From positions 1-35,517 of the forward strand of contig CAYMTN010000026.1 of NCBI GenBank assembly GCA_964393335.1: a stretch of DNA of 35,517 bases, in the 5' to 3' direction. Below the pieces are notes generated by a model that was not told where the DNA came from, did no database searches, and saw only the letters and a program-made list of their open reading frames with translations. A program made the position numbers and the translations under genes. The DNA comes from CAYMTN01 sp964393335 (GTDB lineage Bacteria > Chloroflexota > Anaerolineae > Aggregatilineales > Aggregatilineaceae). Within the stretch, counting starts at the first letter, position 1, and each line of letters opens with the position of its first letter. Below, one piece after another: positions 26,514 to 34,704 of the stretch.

Positions 26514-28625
26514 CTACCGTCCAGCCTGCTCGACGACCGGCATGACGCGCAGGGATTCATAGCGCGTGTGGCTGCCAAACCACGTTGACAGGCCAATTTG
26601 CCCGGTTAAGTACGGCGCGGGATCGTGCCATTCCAACGCGACCTCACCCGCGTCACCGCGCACCGTCGCGGTTAGCTGCGTGCCGCGCGCGGTGATCGTC
26701 ACGGTGTACGGGCTGCCATGCTGCCACGCATAGGGCGCTGATGCTGCCGGTTCGTATGCCCGCCCGTTTTTGCGATACAGCACCACGCGATCATCCGGCG
26801 CAAGTCCGACCGCGTAGGATCGCAGCGCACCCTGTACGCGCACGTTGACATGGTGGTGATGGCCAATCACTGGCACAAGCTGCGCTTCAACGGTGTAATC
26901 GGTCCAGGTGATGTCGCCCGTGTACGTTTCACATAATCCCGGCCCGCTGCCGTGATAGCACCCATCGGCTTCCAGTCGCCAGTAGCCGCGCAACCGCGTC
27001 CACTGGCTGACGCCGCCGTTTTCTGGACGTTCAGCGCTGAAATCCACCGCGTAATGCGGAGTGCCGCCCCAATCCAGAGCAGCCAGGTGAAACGCGCCTG
27101 CCTCCCAGGTCGGACCGAGATTCCGCACGATCACGCCCACCTGTGACAGGCATGCCCCGCTCAGGAAGGGGATCGTATAACTCAGCGTGTGCACCTGCCC
27201 CGGCACGAGCACGTCGCCGGTTGCCTGGTGCATAACTCGCTGATTGTCATCGTACACATACAGGCTGGCCTGGATCGTGGAGGGCGCATCCGTTGAAACG
27301 GCCACCTGGGCCGTTATCGTCTGCCCGGCATGGACCAGCGGCGTAAACGTGGCGCCGTAATAATTGCCGCTCAACTCGCGGGGACGGTAATAGGTCCGCG
27401 TGAAAAGCCGGACCTCTCCCTTTTTGGTGAGCTTGCGTATGCTGGCCTGCAAGCTCTCCCCCGCGGCGGGGCGGTCCGATTGGCGAATCTCGATCACGCG
27501 CCCGCCCTGACTATCTGCGTGAAACACATTGGTCGAACCGGGATAATGAAAGTGATACCGCGGGCGGATGGGGGATTTCTCCCCGGCAAGCTGGCGGCCC
27601 AGGCGGCAGAACAGATCGGCACACTGCGGGATCGTCAGGATGTTACGCGTGCCGACGATGCTGGCCGTGATTAACAGGTCATTCATCGGTTCTCGCCAGC
27701 GCCAGTCGATGCCGTCCAGCCCAACAGCTACGCCCATGATCGCGCCCGCGTTGCCGACGTTACAGTCGGTATCCCATCCGGCCATGTTGGCGATCTGGAT
27801 CGTGCGGGAAAAATCGCCGCCGCCATACGCCAGCGCCATCACGATCACCCCGGCATTGGGGAGGATATGCACCACGCCGGGATAGCGGTCGTACCCGAAA
27901 TTGGCCTCAAGGAAGGCGTAACAGGCGTGCCAATCGCCGGGCTGCTCGCGGTGAAAGTTAACGACCGCTTGTGTGACGCGCGCGTACTCGCTGGCGGCGG
28001 GGATGACAGATAAGCCTTTTTCGATCAGCTTGAGCGGATCGGACTCGCTAAACGCGCTGCTGACCAGCGCGGCAACGAACCGCCCGCCGTAGATGCCGTT
28101 CCCGTCGTGCGAGACGCTCGACGCACGTCCGGCCAGGTCGGCGGCCAGTTCCGGGTTGTTGGGGGCCACTAACCCCCAGATGTCGCTGAAAATCTGCCCG
28201 CCGATCTGTTCTGCGAGCGCCACCCCGTTTTGAGCTATCGACCCGGAGCGCGGCGCGGGGATGCCGCCAGCCAGGTTGAGGTACGCGGTGTGCTCGGTCG
28301 AAACGCCGTAGCCGCCCCACCAGAGCGTACCTTGCTGGTCGCCCAGGTAATTCAGCCACGTTTCCCCGATCTGCTGCGCGGTAAGGTCGCGCGTGGCCCC
28401 GTAGTCTTCCAGCGCGCGGATGAGAATCATCGGCAGGGCTGTGTCATCATCCGGTTTGAAGACGGTACCCGGTGCTTCGTTGAGATAACCGTCCAGCACG
28501 CCCAGGTTGCGGCGAATCTCGTGATACGTCCAGCCTTCCAGGGGCGCGCCAAACCGCACGCCGATACATTTACCCAACCAACCGGCATAGACTCGCGTTT
28601 CATAATCGGCGGGAATGTGTGGCAT
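26514..28625 (-). CDS. ADP-ribosylglycohydrolase-like enzyme with C-terminal beta-sandwich domains (703 aa)
   Basis: Residues 1-345 form the all-helical DraG/ARH domain. Metal-site motifs are DDDT (59-62), SHDGNGIYGG (172-181) and AGWDTDCNVGNAGA (282-295), the last replacing the usual GGDTD-type motif with WDTD. The middle part, about 370-540, contains beta-rich segments, and the final 150 residues (with YWRLEADG, the IGHHHHVNVRVQG strand and ITARGTQLTATVRGD) look like a concanavalin/LamG or DUF1080-type sandwich that may bind sugar. No signal peptide is visible. Homologues in sugar loci probably cleave N- or O-glycosides rather than ADP-ribosyl proteins; that is inference. It follows the solute-binding-protein gene after a hairpin and precedes the CoA-ligase genes by three bases. 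Confidence 0.82.
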   Translation of the reverse strand: MPHIPADYETRVYAGWLGKCIGVRFGAPLEGWTYHEIRRNLGVLDGYLNEAPGTVFKPDDDTALPMILIRALEDYGATRDLTAQQIGETWLNYLGDQQGTLWWGGYGVSTEHTAYLNLAGGIPAPRSGSIAQNGVALAEQIGGQIFSDIWGLVAPNNPELAADLAGRASSVSHDGNGIYGGRFVAALVSSAFSESDPLKLIEKGLSVIPAASEYARVTQAVVNFHREQPGDWHACYAFLEANFGYDRYPGVVHILPNAGVIVMALAYGGGDFSRTIQIANMAGWDTDCNVGNAGAIMGVAVGLDGIDWRWREPMNDLLITASIVGTRNILTIPQCADLFCRLGRQLAGEKSPIRPRYHFHYPGSTNVFHADSQGGRVIEIRQSDRPAAGESLQASIRKLTKKGEVRLFTRTYYRPRELSGNYYGATFTPLVHAGQTITAQVAVSTDAPSTIQASLYVYDDNQRVMHQATGDVLVPGQVHTLSYTIPFLSGACLSQVGVIVRNLGPTWEAGAFHLAALDWGGTPHYAVDFSAERPENGGVSQWTRLRGYWRLEADGCYHGSGPGLCETYTGDITWTDYTVEAQLVPVIGHHHHVNVRVQGALRSYAVGLAPDDRVVLYRKNGRAYEPAASAPYAWQHGSPYTVTITARGTQLTATVRGDAGEVALEWHDPAPYLTGQIGLSTWFGSHTRYESLRVMPVVEQAGR

Positions 28626-28657
28626 CAGCCAATCATCCTTACATAGGCTTTAGGAGG

Positions 28658-28685
28658 CAGCCCCTCTCAGCAGCGAGAGGGGCTG
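28658..28685. other. Intercistronic hairpin after the solute-binding-protein gene
   Basis: A perfect 11-bp stem, CAGCCCCTCTC (28658-28668) and GAGAGGGGCTG (28675-28685), with loop AGCAGC. On the minus strand it follows the binding-protein stop by 22 bases and has no T run. Such stem-loops often protect the abundant binding-protein message from 3' decay and reduce expression of the genes beyond. Confidence 0.75.
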
Positions 28686-28707
28686 GTGTTACCATACACG
28701 ACCCAGG

Positions 28708-30006
28708 CTAAAACTCGTAGTTGTCGTCCAGGCAGAACTGGGCCGTTGCCGTTTCACTGCTCAACATCGATTCCAGATCGCGTTCGCCTTGTTGTATCCA
28801 GCGCACGCGCACGTTGTCAAAAGCCGGATAGACACAGTCCCAGAAATACTGTGAGCGCAGATAGTTTGGCACGCGCGTTTCCTTTTGCAGTTCGGCGTAG
28901 GGCACGCTGAGGATCGGATCGGTATCCCACCCCAGTTCTTCCCATACTGCCGGGCCATTGGGCGGCCAGATGCCCGCCTCGGCGGCCATGCGCTGTGCTT
29001 CGGAGCCGCTCAGCCACTGGAGCAGCTCCCACGCGGCGTCCTTGTGTTTGGACCCTGACCACATATAGTAGGCGTACGCATCGGTCCAGGCAATCTCCGG
29101 CGTATCTTCGTTGAAGCGCGGCGGCGCGACGACGCCCCAGTTGAAATCGGCTTGCTCGTTCAGCGCGGGCAGTTCCCAGTTAGAAACGTGCTGCATCCCG
29201 ATGTTGCCGGACAGGAAGACCAGCTCTCCGTACTGATCCTGCAATTCAGCCGGGGCCGTGACCTTATCTTCCGTCACCAGTTCCAGGCAGTACCGGAAGG
29301 CGTTGGCGGCTTCCGGCGTATCCAGGTACCCGGCCACGTCGCGCCCGTCCGGGCTGATGACGTCCGTGCCCAGGTTGAAGGAAAAGGACGACCACATCAT
29401 ACAGCCCTCGCCGCCGACGATGGCACCCACGCCATACTGGTCATTTTCCGCGTCGGTTAAGGCGTTTGCCAGCGCGCGGTAGTCGGCGACGGTCCAGCCA
29501 GCTTGCGGGTACGCCAACCCGGCAGCGTCGAACATGTCTTTGTTGTAGGCAATGAATCCGGCGGAAGCATCACGCGGCACGCCGTAATAGTGCCCTTCGT
29601 ACACAGCGCGCTGCTGGCCGATGGGGAACCAGATTTCTGTCGGATCAAAATCGGATTGCTCGATATAGGGAGTCAGGTCTTCCAGAAAACCCTGATCGGC
29701 AGTATCGGGCGAGTAGTAGGTGTACCAGATATCCGGCGCTTCACCACCCGCGACAGCGGTTGCAATGCGGGTATTAAACGCCCGGCTGGGGAACAACGAA
29801 ACCGCCACCTTGATGTTCGGGTGTGATTCTTCAAAGGCGCGGGCCAGTTGGAAGTGCAGGTCGCGCGTCTGGGCGGTATCACGCCCGCGCTCGGTGCCCC
29901 ACCAGGTGACGGTGACGACCGGCTGGTCGTCTTGCGCTTGCGTGACCGTCATGGGAACCAGAAACGCGACGACTAGCAGCAGAACAATCCATGTATGCTT
30001 TTTCAT
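28708..30006 (-). CDS. ABC transporter extracellular sugar-binding protein (family 1)
   Basis: A 432-residue exported binding protein. A signal peptide (KK, hydrophobic core, cut expected after Ala24 in TQA-QDD) lacks a lipobox Cys, so the mature protein is not lipid-anchored, unusual if the cell has no outer membrane. VTVTWWGTE, LARAFEESHPNIKV, GEAPDIWYTYYSP and DAAWELLQWLSGSEAQRMAAEAG are hallmarks of carbohydrate-binding proteins of the MalE/UgpB kind. Aromatic residues (WW, WYTYY, YYMW) suggest sugar stacking. AGGAG precedes the ATG on the minus strand. It works with the two permeases upstream; no ATPase gene is in the operon, so a shared MsiK/UgpC-type ATPase elsewhere is needed. The substrate cannot be named. 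Confidence 0.9.
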   Translation of the reverse strand: MKKHTWIVLLLVVAFLVPMTVTQAQDDQPVVTVTWWGTERGRDTAQTRDLHFQLARAFEESHPNIKVAVSLFPSRAFNTRIATAVAGGEAPDIWYTYYSPDTADQGFLEDLTPYIEQSDFDPTEIWFPIGQQRAVYEGHYYGVPRDASAGFIAYNKDMFDAAGLAYPQAGWTVADYRALANALTDAENDQYGVGAIVGGEGCMMWSSFSFNLGTDVISPDGRDVAGYLDTPEAANAFRYCLELVTEDKVTAPAELQDQYGELVFLSGNIGMQHVSNWELPALNEQADFNWGVVAPPRFNEDTPEIAWTDAYAYYMWSGSKHKDAAWELLQWLSGSEAQRMAAEAGIWPPNGPAVWEELGWDTDPILSVPYAELQKETRVPNYLRSQYFWDCVYPAFDNVRVRWIQQGERDLESMLSSETATAQFCLDDNYEF

Positions 30007-30098
30007 CAGGAATCTCCTAACTTTCTTAGATGGTTGACTATTGAGCAGGCATGAGCCAGATATGTGTCCGTTTTTGCCGTAGTACCTCCTTCGATGAG

Positions 30099-30968
30099 TT
30101 AACCCTTAAGACCTTCAACGGAAATCCCGCCAATCAACTGTCGTTGGGCGAAGAAAAACAACCCCAGCGGGGGCAGCATCGCCAGGACCGAAGCGGCCAT
30201 CAGCAAGTTCCAGTTTGTTTCACGCGCCCCCTGGAAAAAGCTCAGGCCAAGTGATATGGTGAACATCTTCGGATCGTTGAGATAAATCAGCGGTTGGAGA
30301 AAATCGTTCCACACGTCGATGAACGTAAAAACGGTGACCAATACCAGGGCAGGGCGTGCCAGCGGCAGGATGATATGCAGGAATACGCCCAGTCGGCTGG
30401 CCCCGTCGATATAAGCCGCTTCGTCCAGGTCGTAGGGAATGCTCATCATGTACTGGCGAACGAGAAAAATCAGGAACGGGCTGCCCGTGAACGCAGGCAG
30501 GATGAGCGGATAATAGGAGTTGATCATTCCCAGCTTGGAAAACATGATAAAACGCGGGACGAGCGTGACCTGATACGGGATCATCAGCGTGGAGAGCATC
30601 AGCAGGAACAAAAAACCTCGCCCCGGAAAACGCAGCCGCGCAAAGCCGTAGGCGACCAGCGTCACCGCGAACAACTGCCCGATGATGTTCATCGCCACCA
30701 GAAACAACGTGTTGGCGTAAAAACGTGCAAACGGCACTTCCTCAAATACCGCCGAGAAATTGGACCATTCCGCCGGGGCCGGTACCCATTGGGGAGGAAT
30801 GGCGAACGTCTGTTGGGGCGACTTGAGCGCCGTAGAAAACATCCAATACAGCGGGATCAGAAACAGAATCGCCAGCGCCGTCAAGACCGTGTACCCGGAG
30901 ACACTGTTCAATAGCTGTACTTGTTTGTACCCCAGGCGTTTTCGTGAGAACCTGAATAATGTACTCAT
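30099..30968 (-). CDS. Sugar ABC transporter permease, MalG type
   Basis: A 289-residue inner-membrane permease with six predicted helices, beginning with one at about residues 26-48 (YTVLTALAILFLIPLYWMF). The cytoplasmic EAA loop is DLDEAAYIDGASRLGVFLHI with the Gly typical of the motif, which contacts the ATPase. The C-terminus GISVEGLKG is standard for MalG/LacG-like proteins. Its ATG overlaps the stop of the MalF-type gene by four bases (ATGA), so the two halves are coupled and form the heterodimeric channel. The binding-protein gene follows after 92 bases. Confidence 0.92.
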   Translation of the reverse strand: MSTLFRFSRKRLGYKQVQLLNSVSGYTVLTALAILFLIPLYWMFSTALKSPQQTFAIPPQWVPAPAEWSNFSAVFEEVPFARFYANTLFLVAMNIIGQLFAVTLVAYGFARLRFPGRGFLFLLMLSTLMIPYQVTLVPRFIMFSKLGMINSYYPLILPAFTGSPFLIFLVRQYMMSIPYDLDEAAYIDGASRLGVFLHIILPLARPALVLVTVFTFIDVWNDFLQPLIYLNDPKMFTISLGLSFFQGARETNWNLLMAASVLAMLPPLGLFFFAQRQLIGGISVEGLKG

Positions 30969-31891
30969 CGGCTGTGTTGTTTTCGCTCAGTTTCGTAATA
31001 AACCCAATAGTTGGAGCTTTTGAAGACCAGCAGCGTGATGATCATGATGAACAGGGTCATGATCCAGGCCAGCGCTGACCCGTAGCCCATTCGCATCGAT
31101 TGGAAAGACTTGTTATAGATGTACAGCATATAAAACAAGCCGGACTGCAACGGCCCGCCGCTGCGCCCTGCCGCGATGAAAGCCGGTGTAAATGTTTGAA
31201 AGGTACCGATCAAACCCAAAACAAGCTGGAAAAAAATGGTCGGGGATAACATCGGCAGCGTGATCCGGAAAAACTTCTGGATGCGGTTAGCGCCGTCTAC
31301 AGTAGCCGCTTCATACAACTGCTGCGGGACGTTTTGCAGCCCGGCCAGGTAAATCACCGCGCTGCCGCCGACGCCCCATAGTGCCATGATGATGATGCTG
31401 GGCAGCACATAATCGGGATCGCCAAGCCAATTCGGGCCGGTGATGCCCGCCCGGCCCAAAATCGTGTTGAGCAAGCCATAGCGCGGATTCAAGACCCACA
31501 CCCATACCAACGAAGCGGCGACTTTGGGGACGATAAATGGCATGTAATACATCGTGCGAAACAGGCCGATGCCGCGCAGTTTTTGGTTGAGCACGACCGC
31601 AATCAAGATGCCGAAGATCACTTCCATCGGCAGATAAAACGCCGCGTACTTGAGGGTGACGCCGACTGCTTTTCTGAAGAATGGGTCGGAGTTGAAGATA
31701 CGCTCGTAGTTGGACAGCCCGACCCACCTGGGGGTGCCCACAATGTTCCACCGCGTAAAACTCAGCGCAAAGGAGGCCAGGATCGGCCCGGCAAAAAACA
31801 CGATAAATCCGATGATCCAGGGCGCGATAAACAGGTATCCGGCGATGGCTTCGCGGCGCTCGATTCTTGAAAGTTTCGACCATCCGAACAT
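30965..31891 (-). CDS. Sugar ABC transporter permease, MalF/UgpA type
   Basis: A 308-residue inner-membrane permease. The first helix region is AGYLFIAPWIIGFIVFFAG and the second begins after ILASFALSFTRWN, the normal start of UgpA-type subunits. The EAA loop is QLYEAATVDGANRIQKFFRI. It ends two bases into the MalG gene start (ATGA overlap). The gene begins 18 bases after the ADP-ribosylglycohydrolase homologue, so the hydrolase and transporter share an mRNA. The Shine-Dalgarno sequence is weak (GAAGGGC), which may mean coupling to the upstream gene. Confidence 0.92.
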   Translation of the reverse strand: MFGWSKLSRIERREAIAGYLFIAPWIIGFIVFFAGPILASFALSFTRWNIVGTPRWVGLSNYERIFNSDPFFRKAVGVTLKYAAFYLPMEVIFGILIAVVLNQKLRGIGLFRTMYYMPFIVPKVAASLVWVWVLNPRYGLLNTILGRAGITGPNWLGDPDYVLPSIIIMALWGVGGSAVIYLAGLQNVPQQLYEAATVDGANRIQKFFRITLPMLSPTIFFQLVLGLIGTFQTFTPAFIAAGRSGGPLQSGLFYMLYIYNKSFQSMRMGYGSALAWIMTLFIMIITLLVFKSSNYWVYYETERKQHSR

Positions 31892-31909
31892 GCGTGTAAG
31901 CCCTTCGAG

Positions 31910-32893
31910 TTAAACCACGAGGTTCGCCAAGCCTTCGGCCAGGTGAATCACGTCTTCGTTTGCCGCAAACTTGAGGCTGACGCCGCTCGCAACCCGTACT
32001 TGCTGGACCCACCGATCCGGGATCGCGTCCAGGCCGTGCCGCGCGCCGCACAGTGCCCCGATAATCGCGGCGATGCTGTCCGCATCGCGCCCAAAGTTGC
32101 AGGCCCAAAACATACCCTTGTGAAAGTCACCGCCGGTCATGCGGTAAATGGCGAAGACCTGCGGGATCGCTTCGGCGCTGGTGGAATGCACCGGCGTCCA
32201 AAGCTGGGTATGCAGGTCTTCCCACACATCTTCGATGCTCGCCGCGTGATCGCACAGCGTCATGGCCCGCTCGAAACTTCGGCCCAACCAGCTATCAACT
32301 GGAATGAACCGCCGGGCCGTGTCGATCACGTCGCCGGGTGAAGCGTCGATCATGGCGACCGCAATGCCAGCCGCGACCGCCTGGGCAGCCCAGATTCCAT
32401 CGCCGTGATGGCTGATCTGGGCGTCGATTTCGGCCATGGCGGCGGCGCGATCCGGATCGCCGGCGCACACGATGCCGATCGGCGCCACGCGCATGGCTGC
32501 GCCATCGTCGTTATTCTGCACGTTGTCGATGCCGGAATAGGGAGGCAGCACACCGCGCTTGATGTTTTCGACTGCGCCATAGAGGGGTTTACCAGCCCGA
32601 TCAAAAATACCCCCCTGGTCGATGATATATGTGCGCCAGGCTTGTAAGACCGCTGCCGGGCTTAACTTGCCCTGGCAGTCGAGCAGTATCCGGGCGGTGA
32701 GCAAGCCAAACTCTGTGTCGTCGGTGCTTTTGGCCCCCGGAAACAGCGTGGTGATAATGCCGTACCGGTCGCGGTATTCCTGGCTGCGGCCCAGGTCGCC
32801 CATCGCGTCGCCGACTGCCAACCCGATCAAACAGCCTTTACTTTTGCTCAGAAACAAGTCCCGATCGCGCAACAACTCATCTTTTGTCCGCAT
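31910..32893 (-). CDS. ADP-ribosylglycohydrolase (DraG/ARH) family protein
   Basis: A 327-residue single-domain member, the usual length. GCLIGLAVGDAMGD (20-33) is the family's opening motif. The metal-binding residues are in STDDTEF (56-62), SHHGDGIWAA (161-170) and GRDADSIAAIIGALCGA (268-284), the last with R-D-A-D-S in place of G-G-D-T-D, so one ligand environment may differ. DraG removes ADP-ribose from nitrogenase reductase and ARHs from proteins. Members encoded with sugar importers are likelier to be catabolic glycosidases, which is inference. It is the first gene of the eight-gene operon, with AGGAAG before its ATG and a perfect LacI-type operator 29 bases upstream. It is a paralogue of the 703-residue protein further along. 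Confidence 0.88.
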   Translation of the reverse strand: MRTKDELLRDRDLFLSKSKGCLIGLAVGDAMGDLGRSQEYRDRYGIITTLFPGAKSTDDTEFGLLTARILLDCQGKLSPAAVLQAWRTYIIDQGGIFDRAGKPLYGAVENIKRGVLPPYSGIDNVQNNDDGAAMRVAPIGIVCAGDPDRAAAMAEIDAQISHHGDGIWAAQAVAAGIAVAMIDASPGDVIDTARRFIPVDSWLGRSFERAMTLCDHAASIEDVWEDLHTQLWTPVHSTSAEAIPQVFAIYRMTGGDFHKGMFWACNFGRDADSIAAIIGALCGARHGLDAIPDRWVQQVRVASGVSLKFAANEDVIHLAEGLANLVV

Positions 32894-32921
32894 GCTGTCT
32901 TCCTGATTCTTGTAACGTTTT

Positions 32922-32935
32922 GGGGAACGTTCCCC
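32922..32935. promoter_or_regulatory. LacI-type operator before the import/CoA-ligase operon
   Basis: GGGGAACGTTCCCC is a perfect 14-base palindrome with central CG, 29 bases upstream of the first operon gene and 27 bases after the lacI stop. A TATGAA or TATCTA element on the minus strand just before it could be the -10; no good -35 is seen. Confidence 0.8.
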
Positions 32936-32962
32936 TTCATAGATAAAAATAAGGGTCGTGCG

Positions 32963-33982
32963 TTATGATCTGCCCAGCGGGCTGGTTGTCTGGCGCACCA
33001 CCAGGTGACCTTTCAGAATCACCTTGCGCGGCGAAGGCGGCGTAGTATTATGAATGCGCTGCAACAGGCAGTGTGCCACTTCGACCCCGATGGCGTATTT
33101 CGGCTTGGCGACAGTTGTGAGCGGGGGTGCAGTCGTGCTCGCCGCGTAGATATCATCGATCCCCACGACTGACAAATCACCCGGAACCTGCAACCCGGCT
33201 TGTTGAGCCGCCATCAACGCTCCAATCGCCAGGATGTCATTACCTGCGCACACGGCGGTCGGTGGATGACGCAAACTCAGCAACTGGCGCATGGCCTCGC
33301 CGCCGTCGGCCTGTGAATACGTGCACCGAATTACATATCGTTCGTCAAGCGCCAGCCCGAGTTTGCGGTGCATCTCGACATACCGGTCATACCGGGTATC
33401 TTTGCGCTGCCGCCGGGAAATGCCCGCAATCAGCCCAATCCGGCGATGCCCCAGGGAAACCAGGTGTTCCAGCGCCGTATCGACGGCGGCTGCCGAGTCG
33501 CTGCCCACCGAGTCAAAATCTGGAAAATCGTCACTGGACCCCAATAATACAGCCGGTGTGCCAAGCTGTTTCAGATCGGCATTGGTGACCTGAATCGGGT
33601 TGAGGATCAGGCCATCAAACCGGTTGCGGCGCACGGTCTGCAAATGACTCTGCTCGCGCTGAAAATCCCAGTCGCTGTTAAGCAGCGCAACCGTGTACCC
33701 CTGCGTTTCGAGCGTATCCTGGACTCCGCGCGCGACTTCGGGCCAGAATGGATTCATGATGTCTGGAATTGACAGCGCAACCATGAAGGTCTGGTCGGTA
33801 CGCAAGCTGCTGGCGATGATGTTGCGCTCGTATTCCAGTTCATCGATGGCGGCTAACACGCGCTGCCGGGTCTTTTCACTGACGCGATCCGTCTCACCAT
33901 TGATCACACGTCCCACCGTCGTTTTGGATACTCCGGCCAACCTGGCGACATCAATAATGGTGGACCTGCGATTGTGAGACAT
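32963..33982 (-). CDS. LacI-family repressor of the import/CoA-ligase operon
   Basis: A 339-residue LacI/GalR regulator. The recognition region is IIDVARLAGVSKTTVGRVI (9-27), followed by the hinge region around YERNIIASSLR. The effector domain contains TFMVALSIPDIMNPFWPEV and ends with LKGHLVVRQTTSPLG. A reading from a TTG at 34057 would run through the operator and uses the -35 box as start codon, so the ATG at 33982 is correct. It lies directly upstream of the eight-gene operon in the same direction. Identical-core palindromes occur at its own promoter and before the next gene, so it most likely regulates both; the inducer is unknown. Confidence 0.9.
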   Translation of the reverse strand: MSHNRRSTIIDVARLAGVSKTTVGRVINGETDRVSEKTRQRVLAAIDELEYERNIIASSLRTDQTFMVALSIPDIMNPFWPEVARGVQDTLETQGYTVALLNSDWDFQREQSHLQTVRRNRFDGLILNPIQVTNADLKQLGTPAVLLGSSDDFPDFDSVGSDSAAAVDTALEHLVSLGHRRIGLIAGISRRQRKDTRYDRYVEMHRKLGLALDERYVIRCTYSQADGGEAMRQLLSLRHPPTAVCAGNDILAIGALMAAQQAGLQVPGDLSVVGIDDIYAASTTAPPLTTVAKPKYAIGVEVAHCLLQRIHNTTPPSPRKVILKGHLVVRQTTSPLGRS

Positions 33983-34010
33983 ACCAACCCCGCCATACTC
34001 GTTTAACGAT

Positions 34011-34024
34011 GGGGAACGTTCCCA
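34011..34024. promoter_or_regulatory. LacI-type operator at the regulator's own promoter
   Basis: GGGGAACGTTCCCA contains the perfect 12-base palindrome GGGAACGTTCCC (34012-34023), the same core as the site at 32922-32935. It begins four bases after the -10 element on the minus strand, covering the expected transcription start. Confidence 0.8.
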
Positions 34025-34027
34025 TTC

Positions 34028-34057
34028 ATCATATGATACAATTTGGTATTTCGTCAA
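34028..34057 (-). promoter_or_regulatory. Promoter of the second lacI gene
   Basis: TTGACG (34057-34052) and TATGAT (34033-34028) on the minus strand are separated by 18 bases. The operator follows immediately, so autorepression is expected. Confidence 0.7.
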
Positions 34058-34214
34058 GTGGTTCGTCCGGCTTTCGCGATTCTTCCTGGCACACGCTCAA
34101 GCAGTGGGAGGAAATGGTAGGGCCATGTGTTTAACTGAGCGGTTCGCGGGTCCCTTTATACCGGGACTGCTCCAAACGTTTGACCAGTCGTTTGTGTGCG
34201 GGCGGCTCATACCA

Positions 34215-34241
34215 CTGCCGTGACGGGTCGCCCGACGGCAG
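34215..34241. other. Hairpin downstream of the diacylglycerol kinase gene
   Basis: CTGCCGT (34215-34221) pairs with ACGGCAG (34235-34241), and inside it CGGG pairs with CCCG around TCG, leaving a two-base bulge. It starts 33 bases past the kinase stop on the minus strand. There is no T run, so it is only a possible terminator. The flanking sequence from 34058 to 34274 shows no convincing gene. Confidence 0.45.
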
Positions 34242-34274
34242 AACGGCCCATCAAAACGAGTGGACCCGGTCGTA

Positions 34275-34679
34275 TCAAAGACCCAACCTGTTCCACAGCT
34301 TCGATCCTAGGAGGAGCACGCCCACCACGACTGCCAGCGCGGCAGTCATGAGCACCGCCGCCGCCGCGCAGTCCTTGGCGATCCTGGCCAGCGGATGCGG
34401 GTCAGGCGACACCAGATCAACAACGGCTTCAAGCGCCGTGTTGAGAATCTCAACCGTCCAGACGGCGGTGATGGTCACAGCAAGCAAACCCCATTCGCTC
34501 CGCGAGAGTCCCAGCCAGATACTCACCAGTACGACCAGGACCGTCGCCACAGCGTGAATCCAGGCATTTGGTTGGGAGCGTAACACGTAGGCCAGCCCGG
34601 CAAAGGCATAACGAAAAGAAACGAGCCGGCTGGTAACAAAGTGGCGCAAGGTTGGCTGTTTTGGCCTGGGATTCATCAT
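34275..34679 (-). CDS. dgkA: Diacylglycerol/undecaprenol kinase (DgkA family)
   Basis: A 134-residue integral membrane kinase with three predicted helices. The signature EILNTALEAVVDLV (77-90) provides the catalytic and metal-binding Glu residues (Glu77, Glu84), followed by the conserved ARIAKDCAAAAVLMTA (98-113). In E. coli the corresponding motif is around Glu69 and Glu76. Gram-positive-like members act on undecaprenol, recycling the cell-wall carrier; which lipid is used here cannot be told. The start has two adjacent ATGs with GAGGA upstream on the minus strand. A 41-codon open frame ends 25 bases before it and may be co-transcribed. It is unrelated to the sugar operons on either side. 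Confidence 0.88.
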   Translation of the reverse strand: MMNPRPKQPTLRHFVTSRLVSFRYAFAGLAYVLRSQPNAWIHAVATVLVVLVSIWLGLSRSEWGLLAVTITAVWTVEILNTALEAVVDLVSPDPHPLARIAKDCAAAAVLMTAALAVVVGVLLLGSKLWNRLGL

Positions 34680-34704
34680 GGGTCCTCGTTCATCAGTTTC
34701 GCGC

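Noticed and set aside
33983..34057. TTG-initiated 25-residue N-terminal extension of the second LacI protein
   Set aside because: The TTG is the -35 hexamer of the promoter, and the extension would span the operator; the HTH begins right after the ATG at 33982.
34126..34557. Plus-strand frame with Cys and His residues downstream of and across dgkA
   Set aside because: Overlaps the real kinase gene, has no ribosome binding site and no coherent motif; the Cys/His spacing does not form a known zinc site.
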